NCBI RefSeq assembly: GCF_027244095.1 | Contig: NC_069669.1 | Location: 4,924,501-4,988,500 of the forward strand | From: Hemicordylus capensis | Lineage: Eukaryota > Chordata > Lepidosauria > Squamata > Cordylidae | DNA: 64,000 bases | Direction of reading: 5' to 3' | Shown here: piece by piece, positions 1-12,584 of the stretch | Position numbering within the stretch: the first letter of the stretch is position 1 | How the letters are laid out: every line of letters begins with the position of its first letter | Made by a program: the position numbers and the translations under genes | Notes under the pieces: model-generated | What the model was told of the DNA's origin: nothing | Databases searched by the model: none | Seen by the model: only the letters and a program-made list of their open reading frames with translations

Positions 1-3000
1 CAACAATAAGGGGCATCTTAACCAAGTCTCAGTAGTTAACACTATTATTATTATTGTTGTTGTCATTGGCAAATGGGCTGTACTCACTTGGGGTGAGGGC
101 AAGAACTTCCCAAACTGGCCATATATTTTGAAAAGGCTGGCTCCCTGTTTTCAGGCAGAAAAATCTGGTGGGAAAAGTGCGCAACAACTTTATAAAAGTT
201 CCTCCACCCCAAGACCAGATAATCGGAACTGATACAAGAGTAAGTAAAAAAAATAGGCAGGTCGTACATACTTCTAACAGTCCTTTACCCATGAACATTA
301 TCTAGATTCCATTAAACAAAAGGAAAGACAGTTCTGCTACCTGATTTTTCCCCCCTGGTAGTCATAACCATTTGTCACTAGATTGGTGGTGGTTTAAATG
401 TATCCTATCAAAATAACAATATGTAAATAAATTTGATTTAGAAGTTCCAATCCATTCTCGCTGTAACTGTGGGTGCTTTTAGATCTCTGGGTTTTAATCC
501 TGAAAATACCCTATTTACCCACAATACAAGATGGCTCTGAATTTAAGACAAGCCCCTTTAAAAACAGGTTAAATAGAGGTTATACCTGTGTTTACCCCAA
601 AGGATGAGGACTCTGAATTTAAGATGACTCCCTGATTTCTAACGTCAAAGAACTTGGAAAGAACCTAGTCTTGGATTCCGGTAAATACAGTATTCCAGAG
701 TTTACTCATGAGGCATGTGATTGTTAAGCATTGACGCTCCCGGGTCTGTGCAGAGTAGACTGGGAACATCTGAGGTCTCCAAAACAGCAAACTTTTGTGA
801 GCAAGCCGAGGCAACTGGGAATGTCTCACCGTCGAAATGAAAGCTGCTAGGGAGGTGGTGTGGAGCGTCAGCAGACGGGTCCAATAATTCAAGGCCTTGG
901 TGGGACGTTTTGGGCCAGGAGGAGCAAGTGTGCACAGACAGGCTGCTCCTCCTCCCTGCTGAGATCCTTTATTCGATAAGTCTGCTTTCCCAGTTCCCGG
1001 TTCTCAGACCCCACCAACCAGCCACGTTCTCAAGCTCTGCAGGGAAGGGTGTGGAATCCTGTTGCTGTTCCAGATCGTTGGGTTGTGTCATGATCTGGCA
1101 GGCAGTGTTACTCCTGCCCTACAGAATATATTGGCATGGAGAGGTGGAGAAGGGATGGCCTGCAAGCATAGGAGTGGACCCCTCGCAGAGGTGGGCTTTG
1201 GGAATCTGCCCCACCCTCTCTGGGCCTTGCCTATGCTGGAGGTGACTGCCGCTGGTGACCTTGTGTGCTCCTCATTTGTGATGGCCTGTCCAGTGGGCAG
1301 AATTTGTTGCCTTAAGAGGAATTGGCCCAGCTTGGTGAGCAGCTATGGAGAACCACGAGCTGAGTCAAGCAGCGGAAGGGATTGTCTCTGTGCTTGCTTT
1401 GTGTCTGTTTGGAGGCTGTCATTTTCTGGCTGTGATCTGGAGCTTTCGGAGGTGTCTCGGCGGGGTTCTTCAGTAAGAAAACACATTGATTGGTTGCCCC
1501 TGATCTTTACTGCAGTGATGCATCTGCAAGGAAATTTCGGCTCTGCTTCCAGTTGGTGCACCCCGTGAGGGCTGGGCATGTACCTTGGAGCGTGCCCCAA
1601 ATGACCCCCCTTGCTGCACAGGGCTTTGGAGCCAGGTCTCCAGGGGCTCTTTGGGAGACAAGTCCACAATGGAAAGGTCTGCTTGTGTATCACTGCAAAT
1701 TTATTGTCTCACCTTTTGTGCTTAAGGCAACTGAGTTCTCTGCGGAGAGAAAGTTTGGAAGCTGAGTGGGAGATGTCCAAGCCAAGGGTGAACGAGAGCC
1801 ACCGTGCAAGCCACTGTGCAAAGGGGACCAACCTGGCAGGGGAGTCGCTATAATTGAGCGGATGGGTTCAGAGAACCCGCCCCCCCCCCCCGGCTCCATC
1901 CCTCCCTATTTTCTCCCTCACTCCGAGGGGCCAGCAAGGAGAGGGCAAACATGGGCCCCTGCTCCCCTAGTTACGCTCCTGCAACCCGGCTTCTGCTTAT
2001 GAATAAGTGGGTCTTTAGAACAAAACGCTTGCCTGACACTTTTGGTTGAGTGTCTGTCTCCTCGCCTGCCCACGGATGGCCAACCAACCCACAGGGGAGG
2101 CTTCGGCAGAGGAGAGGAGATGGATGACCTTGTGGCTGTCGGGCGTGCTTTGGACTGGTGAAATCCGCCATCCCCAGGGCCCCCCTTGCTCCTTGACGTC
2201 CTCTCAAGGGCTGTCATGAGGCAATGTTAGGGTTGCCAGGTCCAGGCGGTGAAAAAAGTCAATATCTGTCTCCAAAAAGTCTCCACTTTGCATCAAATTT
2301 CTGTATGTTTATTGGTATCATACAGTGTGTGCATCATTTGATGCAAATTGGATAATTTGAGAATAAATACAGTTCCCCACCGCTGTGAAGCTGATGACCC
2401 GGTGAGCTGTATGTCTGCTCAGTCTGCTCTCTAGGTGCTGAGTTCTCCAGGCCCCCCCCCGGCTCCTTAACGGGCAATCCATTTCCTGGTTAGGCTGACC
2501 GCACACACATGGTCCTCTGTCCTCCCCCACCATGGGTTACCCAGCCTGCTCCCCGCAGCCAGGCCAGCAAATTCACCTCTTACTAGCCCCTCCTAGTAAG
2601 AAGCCCCTAGAAACAGGCTCTTGATCCCACTGAAACAAGTAGGAACAAACTGTTAAGGTTTGGCTAATTTTGGATAAGATCTGTTTTGTAATGCATGAAG
2701 TGTTTCCATGCTGATGGATGGTGGTGGCTTTGAAGCTTTAGGCAGTTATTGGTTGAGCTGCTTTGATGTCACAGAAGGTTGGGCCTTCTGATGATTTCTG
2801 GCTGCCATGGCTGAACTGTTCTGGTCCTGCAGAGGGGCAGTGTAGAAGAACACAGAAGCCTAGGGAAGAGGGAAGGGTCTGGAGGTATATGGGGAAGAGG
2901 AGAGGCCAGGAGTGGGAGTTGGGTGACTCAAACAGCAGAGTGACCCAGCAGAGAGGCATGCAGGGCCAGGAGAAAGGCCCACCAGTAATCCCAGACTTCA

Positions 3001-4760
3001 GAAAAACCTTCAGTAATCCATGCAGTAATCCTGAATTGGTTTGCACTGCCAGCCCTGTCTCTTGCATGGTTTGCCTGATGGATGTTGCCTTTTAGTTGCC
3101 AGATAGTGCCCTGTCACTTATCAGGGACCCTGTTAAAAACTCAGGTTGCATAGGTCTCCCGAGGAACGTCGGAACGTTTTTGTATTTTTCACATGAAAGC
3201 ATTTGAGGCCCGTGAGAAACTTGCAACTCTGATTCCTATGGAGCAGACCTCCAAGAAGCTTTGCAGTTTTAAAAAAGCTATATATTTTTATGTTTTCTCC
3301 ACGATGCTCCAGCCTCCGCCTTTTCCCGCATCACTCTTCACCGCAGGGAAAATGAGGGACTTTTGGGGGCAGATGTGTTTCATTTGCACTACCATAATGC
3401 CCCTAAAAATCCTTATTGCTCTTGCAGTATTCTTCTGTGCGGCTGGATGGGGTGTGCCGGTCCCTTCTCGAAGACAGGGGCTGATGGTATGTAGTGCGGC
3501 TACATTTTGGAAACACACCGGGCCCCCTTCAAGGGCTTACCTCTGGTTTGCTGTGACCCCTGCTGAGGAGCTGCTGAGGAATCTGCACAGCCACCAGCGT
3601 CACCACCTGTTGATCAGCAAGTTTCCTTAGCTGTAAATCCCAGGAACCCCATCAGGGCCTGTGTGGGCCTCCAAGGAGTCCCCTAGGGGTGGGGTGCATT
3701 TCCCCAAAGATGGGAGCAAAAGCTTAAAAACATGAGCTTCTCCTTGATTCCTTCATTCGTTCGTTTATATTTTATTTGGACATGGAAGTTCAGGTGGGCC
3801 GTCCCAACACATCTGATACTTCTTAGTTATCTAGGTATTGTCCCTTGAAAGTAAACTCCAGAGTTGGTGATGATTCATTAACACCATTTATTTATTATAT
3901 GGCATTTTTTGTCCTGGGATCCCTGGGTGGTGAACAACAACTCAATGAGCAACAAGCTAAGTAAAGCAGCAATGATGATGATGATGATGATGATGATGAA
4001 TAAGTGGTTCTAGTAAGAACTAATCTGCCTATTTTCCTTTCACTATCCCTACAACTGGACTAATTTTGGTCCAAATCGGTTGGGCAGTTCACAAGTTAGC
4101 CCACTTGGGCCTCAAATGTTCATGCGTCCGCCATCTTGAATTGGGGTGGATAACATGATGTGACCACCGTGTGACTGTGGATGATGAGAGTTGTAGTCCA
4201 ACAATGGCTAGAGAGCCTCTGGTTGGCCACCCCCGAGCTAAGAGATCAACGGATCTTCTGCCCTACACACTGCCAAGCCGCCCCCCCCCCGCCCAGCCCC
4301 ACAGCGAGCGGCTGCAGGGTCTGGATAGCAACATGTCCTGATCACGCCCTGGAATGGGAGGAGGAAAGGGAGCCATGGAGCCCACTGATAATGAGGCTGG
4401 TGGCAGATGCTCGTCCGACAAGCTGCCTGTTGGAGCAGCCCTTTCCTTCTTGCCCCACTCTGGAACCGCAGGGCTCAGTGGTGCTGGGTTGCCTCTGTGT
4501 GTGGGGGTAGCTTTTAGGATGAAAAAACCAGCAAGGAGATCCTGTTAAAGGAGTGAATGGTGGCTGGGGGGAGAGAGAGAGAGAGTAGGAATGGGGAGAC
4601 AGCTAAGGCGGGGGACATGACAGATTGAGAAAACCATGCATGGGGTGGAGAAATTGAGAGACAGACAGAGAGAGGTTTTTCTCTTCTGCTTCCAGAAGAG
4701 TAGAACTTGGAAAGGAAATTGAGTGGCCGGAGATTCTGGACAGACAAAAGCTAGTCCCCC
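1..4760. other. Non-coding stretch downstream of PARN
   Basis: No exon with a family signature or a consistent splice frame was found. There are diffuse repeat-like pieces (about 490-660, 2220-2530 and 4010-4200) that could not be assigned, an ATG-type microsatellite near 3,970, and homopurine runs. The long open frames around 900-1,900 have no recognisable domain and overlap one another in several frames. Confidence 0.5.
3970..4000. repeat. (ATG)n microsatellite
   Basis: Near-perfect tandem ATG triplets, about nine copies, at the edge of AT-rich sequence. Confidence 0.9.
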
Positions 4761-4764
4761 TTCA

Positions 4765-5320
4765 CTCCTGCATGCAATTATTTTGTGGAACTCACTGCCA
4801 CAAGGCATGGTGATGGCTGTGGGCTTAGATGCTTTAAGATGAATCCAGTTGACAGAGGAGAAGGGAAAGAGGTCTGTCTGCAACAGGCCTGCTCAGCCTT
4901 GTGCAACCCCCACCCCGCTGTTTCTGGATTACAACTCCCATAATCCCCAGCCACAGTGGCCAATACAGGGATTCTGGGAGTTGTAGGCCAACATCTGCAG
5001 GAGGGCCGAAGTTGAGCAGATTCTGATTCTGTTTTATATATGAGGAGGGCACTGAGGACTAGGAGCCCACAATCCGGGGTTGCCCACTTGCCAATAAAAT
5101 CCCAGTACTGGCCCATGAGTTACTCATTCAGTCCTTTCCTCTGAAGCATTGAAATGTGGAATTTGTTGCCACCAAGTGTAGTGGATTCATGAAGGACGAG
5201 GAGAAGTCGATCAGTGGCTATGTGGAACCTCCCTGTTCAGAGGCAGTCTACCACTGAATATGGATGCTGATAGGGGCAGAGAGCAAGCAAGCAAGGGCTT
5301 TTGCCTTTGTGACCCATGAG
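4765..5320 (+). repeat. CR1 LINE 3'-end fragments, split by a small palindromic element
   Basis: The CR1 3'-UTR phrase 'GGAACTCACTGCCACAAGG' followed by 'GTGATGGC' occurs near 4,788-4,815, and a second variant of the same phrase near 5,158-5,170. The text then follows the usual CR1 tail order (GAGGAGAAG, CAGTGGCTA). The palindromic element 4884-5026 lies between them. Two old fragments of plus-oriented CR1 are likely. Confidence 0.65.
4884..5026. mobile_element. hAT-type MITE, family with CAGGCCTGCTCA ends
   Basis: The left end reads CAGGCCTGCTCA, the right end AAGTTGAGCAGA, and the inner arms carry TTACAACTCCCATAATCC and its inverse TTCTGGGAGTTGTAGGCC. It is a second copy of the element at 23294-23432, which has a clear 8 bp target duplication. 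Confidence 0.75.
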
Positions 5321-5863
5321 TCGACTTCCAATTGGGCCATCTGTCCCGCTGTGAGAGGTTTGATCCTGCAGGGCTCTTCCTAGGTTTCTGTTTCAGTGGT
5401 GATAGAGCAAGGGTTCTTCGTTCACTGAGTGACTCAGAATTCATCAGATGTTCTATATTCTGCCAGGAAACCAGCTTTTGCTGTCCCTACCCCATTTTTG
5501 AATTATTATTATTTTTAACAGCCGGGGTGTGGCTTCAGATATTCAAGACTTGCTGAGCCGAACAATATTTGACTTGGCCGGTCAACCACATTTCCCCCAA
5601 ATCCTCTCTATTATTCTAAACCCAAGTTGTCATTTCAAGGCAAGAGTACATTAATCTTGCGAAGGGTTGTTAAAATATTTGACTTAGTGCTACAGTTATA
5701 TATAGAGCCGGTTTTCAGCTGTGCTGTAAGCTTGGCCATGCAGCCGTGAGTCTTTATTAAGGGAGGCGTCTGTCGTGAAGAATGGCAAGGAAAACCCCAG
5801 AGGGGATGGATTTGGGGGTGTCATTCTGGGTGGTGGGCGGGAGGACAAACACAAGACCAGAAT

Positions 5864-6172
5864 TGGCCTTGTGGTAGCAAGCATGAACTGTTCCCTTTGC
5901 TAAGCAGGGTCCACCCTGGTTTGCATTTGAATGGGAGACAGCATGTGTGAGCGCTGTAGGATATTCCCCTTAGGGGGAGGGGCTGCTCTGGGAAGAGCCT
6001 GCTTGCATGCATAAGGTTCCAAGCCTCCCCCCTCCCTCACCTTGGCATCTCCAAGATAGATGAGAGAGAGACTCCTGCCTGCAAGCTTGGAGAAGCTGCT
6101 GCCAGTCCGTGTAGACAGTACTCAGCTAGCTGGACCAAGGGTCTGACTCCGTATGTGGCAGCTCCTTATGAC
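5864..6172 (+). mobile_element. 5S/tRNA composite SINE
   Basis: Contains the 5S-rRNA-like block GCTAAGCAGGGTC, CCTGGTT and GAATGGGAGAC. A tRNA-Ala-like middle (CTTGCATGCA) and the squamate SINE tail (GGACCAAGGGTCTGACTC, GGCAGCTCCTTATG) follow. Full length, moderately diverged. Confidence 0.85.
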
Positions 6173-6769
6173 CGGTGGGGTGGGGGGAGAAACGGGACAG
6201 GGTGGTCATCATATTGTTGGGAAGTTCTCCTGCATGAGCTCTGTGAAACAAACCTTCAGTGGATCTCCTTATCATTCTCAAAAGAAGGAAAGGAGCTCAA
6301 AGACGGGGTTTTGAGAAACAGATTCTCTGTAAATTTATTGCTTCCCTATAAAAATACTCTGAATGCTTTGTTAATCCCGGTAAAGCACCAGTGAGGTTGT
6401 GAGAAGAAAGGAAGGGAAATGGAAATCGCCAGATGGATGGAAATGCACAGCATAGCACAGGAGGATGAATTCCTTCCAAGAAAAAGAGAAAGCAAACCCA
6501 TGTGCTTCCGCCCCCCTGCCCTCGATTGTCTGGAAATTGGAGAAGCAAGTCCCTGTTATCTGCTGCCATATGTAGTAATGCAGCTCCATTGCTATCAAGT
6601 GGGCAGGAGGAGGACAGACCACATCCACGGTGGCGGGGGGGGGGATGATAGAGGTTGCCACAGATTTGCTCTTATCCCTGCTCTCTGCCCCCCACCCCGA
6701 CTAACCTATATGATTTGGCAGAACATGTTTTAATTAAAGCAAAAACCACCATAATGGCAACAGTTCCCT

Positions 6770-6945
6770 CAGTTTGTTTTTTTGTTTTGAAATGTAATGT
6801 TTAAATTGTTTGGTTAAAACTATTTTTTTTAAAAAAATGATTTTAAAATTTTGTTTTTATTGAGTTTTGTTTATTGTTTTAAGTTGTGTGCAACACCTTG
6901 AGATTTAGGTGCTGGGCAGTTTATAAATATAATAAATAAATATTT
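6770..6945 (+). repeat. L2-like LINE 3' tail
   Basis: AT-rich text ending in GGGCAGTTTATAAATATAATAAATAAAT, the terminal microsatellite-like repeat of reptile L2-type LINEs, preceded by the usual CACCTTGAGATT phrase. Confidence 0.6.
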
Positions 6946-7553
6946 AGCTGTCACTGGGATCCATCTCCACCACTAAGCAGAATGTGCAGGTTCCTTGTGA
7001 AGCAGAAGAGAAACGTGGTCCTCTTTATATTAGCTAAACTGTTCTTAAAAAAGCAGTTTTCTTTTCCCCCTCCCCCCTTGTTCTTTTTGCATAACATCCA
7101 CCCTGCAGAAGAGTTCTGGATTGCTCAGAAGCTTGCTCGATAAAGCTCCAGCTCTTCCGGGGCTGAGAAAAGTATACCACTCCTGCCTGCAGCCAGCATG
7201 CTGCGAGGGGTTAATTTTCCACTGTCTGTTTGTCTAACAGACAGTGGCGCTTGGATGAATGGGACCATTTGACTGGCGAAATGGAGATTTTCAATCAAAT
7301 GGTTTTAATCATTAACTGAAGTGGACTGTGCTATCCCACCGCGAGGCCAGGGAGGGAGGCAGGGCCGTGTGGGAATTGCTGTCTGGATGGAAACCACAAA
7401 TGCCCGAGACCTGCTCTCTGGAAGCCCCTGAAACCCACGGGGGGATTGTTCAGCAGGGAGAGGCTCTGAAGGAACCCAAATTGCAGGGTGCGATTTGCCA
7501 GATAAAAATGGCAACAGAGGACTATTACGGCACTGAAAGTGGGGAACATCATG

Positions 7554-7612
7554 ACCAGTATTCCCTGCAATGGAGATCCCCAGAGGTTGTTGACTACACC
7601 TCCCATGAGCCT
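7554..7612. mobile_element. Half copy of CAGTGTTCCCTC-type MITE
   Basis: CAGTATTCCCTGCAATGGAGAT followed by the arm text GTTGTTGACTACACCTCCCA; the mirrored second arm is missing. Confidence 0.55.
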
Positions 7613-7624
7613 CTTTTGTACAGG

Positions 7625-8400
7625 CTTCGCTTGCCCCAAAATGTATCCCATCTAAACCCCTCTCCCTGGCACCACCGTCACATCCACTCATTGAGACCCC
7701 TCAGCTTTGCCTCTCTCGCTCTCCCTGCGCGTGGCACAGGTCGCACTTCCGAGAACGCTAGCCTGCGGGTCCCGGACTTCAGTGAGCAGCCTAAATTGGG
7801 CTTCCAGGACCTCCTGACTGCATTTCCCAATATCGTTGGTGCCGACGTGCTCTGCGACAACTGGCTCCTCCGCAGCACTACCTAACAGCCTATCTAGATG
7901 CCGCGTGACGTCCGCAACCTTTGCACCAGTCAGGCAAGGCACTGTGCAGTCCTACGTGTGGGTCACAACCCCATCTCTCTGTGCCCCAGTGATTGGATCA
8001 CCCACGACTAGGAGGCCCCCAACCCCCAGAGGAGTGCCCTTTGTGTGAGAGGATATGGGCACATCGCCCAAGGAAGGGGTCCCGTCTAAGAGAGCATGCC
8101 CCTCTTCCTCAAACTGTCGTCCTCCTCAGGGCCTCATTCAGAGACTTTCATTCTCCACGACAGCAGAGAAGCTGTCAGCCTGGGAGTGGGATGCCTCTAC
8201 CACTCCCTGAGGGTCTCTCCGACATGCCTCTCCCAGCTTCTCCAGGTCAGCCAGCTTGGCTTTGAGGGAACAAACTTGTTCCCTGAGAGCCAGGAGCTCC
8301 TTGCACCGAGCGCACACCCACAACTTCTGCCCCTCAGGCAGATAGTCTTACATGCGACACATGCTGGCATTCTACATTCATAACTAGTCTTATTGGCTAT
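7625..8400 (-). repeat. CR1 LINE ORF1 remnant with esterase domain
   Basis: On the minus strand, pieces in shifting frames read CARCKELLALREQV (a Cys/coiled-coil start), VTRHLDRLLG, VAEHVGTNDIG and LEAQF, then FSEVRPVPRAG and LRGLNEWM. This is the order of the SGNH-type esterase encoded in ORF1 of CR1 LINEs. Frame breaks make it a fossil. The sequence up to about 8,600 may be its 5' leader. Confidence 0.75.
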
Positions 8401-9019
8401 TTAGAATATGTAGAGCTTGTTTACTTGAAAGCTACGTCTTAGCTGCAGTTGTCAGCTAATTAGAGGTTTCAAGCTCCGTCCAAGAAAATTACAAAAGTGG
8501 GGTAGTACTCACCTTCTCCTTGTGCTGGGTGTGTTACCTTTGTGGTAAAGGGGGACTGCTTGCGTGCCTCCTGCACACTTCCCAGGTGGTTGGATTTACT
8601 GTGGCAGGAAGTGCCCAATGCTAAGCCATTTGGGGCAATGCGCCAAAGTGCTACTTTTTAAGGACACCTATAATGCGCAGTAGCTGGGATCATCAGAAGC
8701 CAAGCTGAATAATGCCATTGCCTGGATGGACAGCACCTTCATGCACGGTTGCCTCGTATAAATGGTACAAAATGAAGAAATGGCTCCCTCATATGAGAAA
8801 AGCTGTGTTCAATTGCCCCAGTCAGCACATACTTCAGTTGAAGGTTTTAGGTGAGGAAGAGCCTGTAAAGAAAGCTTGTGGGCATGTGAAGAACTCCAGG
8901 GAGTTCTTCACACATCAGGCTTTGCCACAAGTTTTCTGCGAGGCTTTACTGCAAATTCAAAGTTGCCCCCAAAATCCAACACAAAAAATGGATTTTTAAA
9001 ATCCTGTATATAAAATCGG

Positions 9020-9420
9020 GCTAGACTCTTAACACGTGATGAAAAACCCAAATTGTGTGTGGAGTGCTCCCCGATCGCTCACAGGGACTTCGGGGTAAAT
9101 CTGGCCAATATGTGTGGGAAGGCAAAGGCTTTTTGGGATATGATATATAATGAGTTGAAGAAATTTTTTTAAATGACATTTCCTAAGAGGCCAGAATCCT
9201 TCCTGCTGGGAATAACCCAAGGAGAGTTTTCCAGAAGAAATTTAACATTTTTTAAATGTATGCAACCACAGCGGTTGGAGAGTAAATGCACAGAAATGGA
9301 AAGACACTAAAATGCTCTCGAAAGAAGATGGGTTAATAAAAATGTTGGAAGATGCTGAGATGGCAAAGCTTACAGCACGTATAAGAGAGGAAAATTTGGA
9401 ATCTTTCAAAGATTTCCACA
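9020..9420 (+). repeat. L1 LINE ORF2 C-terminal remnant
   Basis: The plus strand translates in broken frames to text such as MTFPKRPESFLLGI, QGEFSRRNL, VNAQKWKDTKM and MLEDAEMAKLTARI, the end of squamate L1 ORF2. No 3' tail is attached. Confidence 0.75.
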
Positions 9421-9655
9421 CAGACCCTTCTTTTCTGCCAGAGCTTTGCCCACCCCATGGGGTTGCCCTCCCACTTCAGTTAATGATTAAAACCACCCAG
9501 TCAATTAAAGCTATTCAGTCTCACTTCCACCAGTATCAGCAAGTGGGGTCAAGATGCTAGAGAAGTGGTCAAGGAAATGGAAGCTCCTTCCTCATCAATT
9601 TATCCATGCTTGATGTATTCCCCCACCCGCCAAATGTTTTGTTGTGGGTTATGGG

Positions 9656-9791
9656 CAGTGTTCCCTCCAACAGGGATTCCCAGATGTTGTTGACTACAAC
9701 TCCCAGAATCCCCACGCAAAAGCCATTGCAGCTGGGGATGCTGGGAGTTGCAGTCAACAACCTCTGGGAATCCCTGTTAGAGGGAAGACAG
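9656..9791. mobile_element. hAT-type palindromic MITE, CAGTGTTCCCTC ends (family A)
   Basis: Inverted ends CAGTGTTCCCTC and GAGGGAAGACAG enclose arms GACTACAACTCCCAGAATCC and its inverse. Flanks GTTATGGG and GTTATGTA look like a worn 8 bp target duplication. Confidence 0.85.
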
Positions 9792-10544
9792 GTTATGTAT
9801 GGGTGATCTCCACCACTCTGCATTCCAATCTAGGGGGAAAGTGTTCAAACACACCGCTGTGGTGCCTAAGCCAACTTTTCCTGGCTTAAGAGCAGCACGC
9901 TCCAGTTCTTTCCATCCACCCTGAAACCTGCCACTTGGCAGAGGTCCGCTCTGCTGCTGAGCACAGCAACCTCCCCTTCCCACACCTGGAGCGAGCCTCG
10001 TAAAAGGAGCCTCATGCAGGCAGAAATGGGAGCAAGCTGGTGGGAGATGAGTCGGGGCTTGGCCCGCTGCTGCCGTGCCAGGGGCGCACCCCTCTGCTGC
10101 AGACGATAAACAAGGGAGTGATTCTCCCAGTCAGGTGAAGCAGGTCCGATTTCTCTCCTGGGAAAGCTGCCTGCTGGGAACCGCCGAGCGCCAGGCCCTT
10201 GTCGAGACGCAGCTCTGGGGGATGCTGAAAACGATCACCTGCCTTGCAGCGTGCCCCAACATGCCCCTCGCTGCTTTTATGGCCTGCAAGGCAGTCCAGA
10301 TGCTGAGAGTGAAGTTTCTTTCTGCGAAAAGCCAGGCTGCCCCAGAACGCTGCAGAGAGCCCTTTGGGCAGTTCTGCAGCGGCTTCTGCCTTCAGACAGG
10401 GAGTTTCCCTCGGCCTTCTTGCTGCCCTTCTAAGGGAATAAAAAAGCAAGGAGAATGCCGTGTGTGTGTGTTGATCTTTGTTGGATCAGAGCAACTGTCC
10501 ACCCAACCCCATTTGCAACGGTGGCCTCTCTTCTCATGTTGCAA

Positions 10545-11145
10545 GGACTGGGAAAGGTCCAGAAGAGGGCAACCAGGATGATCAGGGTCCCGGAGCAGCT
10601 TCCTTATGAGGCTAGGCTACAGCAGCTGGGGCATTTTAGAGTGGAAAAGAGGTGACTCCAAGGAGACCTGATTGAGGTGTATAGAATTATGCATAGAGAG
10701 AGGGAACAGAGAAAAATTCCTCCCTCTCTCACAACACTAGAATCAGGGGCCCTCCTATGAAACAAGGTCGGGAAATTTAGGACCAACAAAAGGTAGTTGC
10801 ACACAATGACTTAATTATCCACACATAATTAATCTGTGGAATTCTCTGCCATGGGATGTGGTGATGGCTTTCAAAGGTGGTCAGACAAATTCATGGAGGA
10901 CAGTCACAGGTCTGTCAATGGCTACTAGTCTGGTGGCTATAGGCCACCTCCAGCCAGCCTCAGAGGCAAGCTGCCTCTCAATACCAGTGCAAGGGTGCAA
11001 CCGCAGAATCTCTCCATGCTCTCAGCTCTTGCCTGTGGGCTTTTCAAGGGCATCTGGTGGGCCACTGTGTGAAACAGGATGTTGGACTAGATGGGCCTTC
11101 TTGGGCCTGATCCAGCCGGGCTGTTCTTATGTTCTTATGACTTAG
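10545..11145 (+). repeat. CR1 LINE 3' end (about 600 bp)
   Basis: Follows the CR1 3' order: AGAAGAGGGCAACCAGGATG, CTTATGAGGCTAGGCTACA, TTTAGGACCAACAAAAGG, GGAATTCTCTGCCATGG, then TTGGACTAGATGGGCC and the end TTCTTATGTTCTTATG. This is the longest plus-oriented copy here. Confidence 0.8.
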
Positions 11146-11448
11146 AATGCAGACAGAGAGAGAGAGAGAGAGACTGTCTCTGACCATCGAGGATTCATTT
11201 TTAACGTTCATGGTTAGAAGCTGCAGATAAGGCCTGTCCACAGTGATTCTATCTATAAAATATTCTTATTGTTTCCCAGCAGTTTCTTGAAAATCCATCA
11301 CAGAACGGAAAACTGATACTGACCTGAGAGCATTTCCTTCCTGCTCGTCATTCTGGGCAGCAGTACAGATCAGTCACTATACAAAGCACTACTTGATTTC
11401 TGAATTAAGAAAAAATAGCCTTATTCTCAGCTTGCAATCGAAGACTGG

Positions 11449-11728
11449 AACATAGGAAGCTGCTGTATACTGAGTCAGGCCGTTGATCCATCTAGCTCAG
11501 TACTGTCTACACAGACTGGCGGCAGCTTTTCCAAGGTTGCAGGCAGGAATCTCTCTCCGCCCTATCTTGGAGAAGTCAGGGAGGGAACCTGGAACCTAGA
11601 TGCTCTTCCCAGAGCGGCTCCATCCCCTAAGGGGAATATCTTCCAGTGCTCACACTTCTAGCCTCCCATTCATATGCAACCAGGGCAGACCCTGCATAGC
11701 TAAGGGGACAAGTCATGCTTGCTAGGTT
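11449..11728 (-). mobile_element. 5S/tRNA composite SINE
   Basis: Reverse-oriented copy. It starts with ACATAGGAAGCTGC (tail), and ends with CTCCCATTCATATG, CAGACCCTGCATAGCTAAGG (5S-like block) and CATGCTTGCTAG. About 280 bp. Confidence 0.85.
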
Positions 11729-11734
11729 ACAGTG

Positions 11735-11880
11735 TTGAAGTAGAACCAGAGAGACCTGGATTCTAATCCACACAGCCATGAAGCTCGGTAGCTGACCTGA
11801 TTTGGGGCCAGTTGTGTTCTTTTAGCCCAACTTACCTTACAGGGTTGTTGTTAGGATAGCTGGAGTGTACAGGGATGAGC
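11735..11880 (+). repeat. MIR-type CORE-SINE fragment
   Basis: Shows the MIR order GACCTGGATTCTAATCC, then CTTACCTTACAGGGTTGTTG and TTAGGATAG. Directly follows the SINE on its left. Confidence 0.6.
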
Positions 11881-12159
11881 AGCTTTTACACCAGCCTGAA
11901 CATCCATCCATGGTGGATGATGGATCCATCCATCCATCCAGGAAGTGTGAGGGAAAGTGTCATTAAAACCTCGTCAAAATACTAACCAGAAGTAGCACAG
12001 GAAACACAAGCCGTAGCTCATGTCAGGTCCTTGGTCCATCTAGCTCAGTATTTCCTACAGTGACTCGCAGCAGCTCTTCACTGAGCTCTGACCACATGCC
12101 CCAAAGCCTCTTAGGTTATGAACCCTGCCACACTACTCACAAGCTACAGAACCAGCTTG

Positions 12160-12420
12160 TGGGCATTTACACTCCCCCAATTGAAAAGGGGATTAGACAG
12201 ATTTATGGCGGAAGAGAGCTATCAATGGCTCGTAGCCATGTCTACATTAAATGGGACCTCCATGTCCAGAGGTAATCTATCTCTGAATAGCAGTGGCTGC
12301 TGGGGAACAACAGCAGAAGAGCGGGAGCTTGCCTTTCCACCCTGCTTTGAGCTTTCCAGAGGCACATGGCTGGCCACTGTGGGGAGCAAGAGGCAGGATT
12401 TCGGGACTGGCAAAGCTGGT
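12160..12420 (+). repeat. CR1 LINE 3'-end fragment
   Basis: AAAAGGGGATTAGACAGATT, ATCAATGGCT, TCTGAATAGCAGTGGCTGC and CATGGCTGGCCACTGTG follow the CR1 tail order. Diverged. Confidence 0.65.
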
Positions 12421-12584
12421 ACAGCAGCCTCTTCTTCTGTCCTTTCCAGTCAGACCAAATATACTGTACACTTAGAATTACGCATTCAAGATTGGATGGT
12501 TCCGGTGTGTCCCAGGAGTCTCTCAATTCCTTGGAGGGCTTTGGGGTTGGCAAGCTGGACTTTTGGTTTTGTTTCGGTCTGGAG

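Noticed and set aside
1062-1568. Open frame of 168 codons near the left edge
   Set aside because: It overlaps other open frames on both strands, has no recognisable domain, and no splice signals or CpG start accompany it.
7328-7885. Open frame of 185 codons on the plus strand
   Set aside because: It runs antisense through the CR1 esterase fossil and a MITE half copy, which explain the sequence better.
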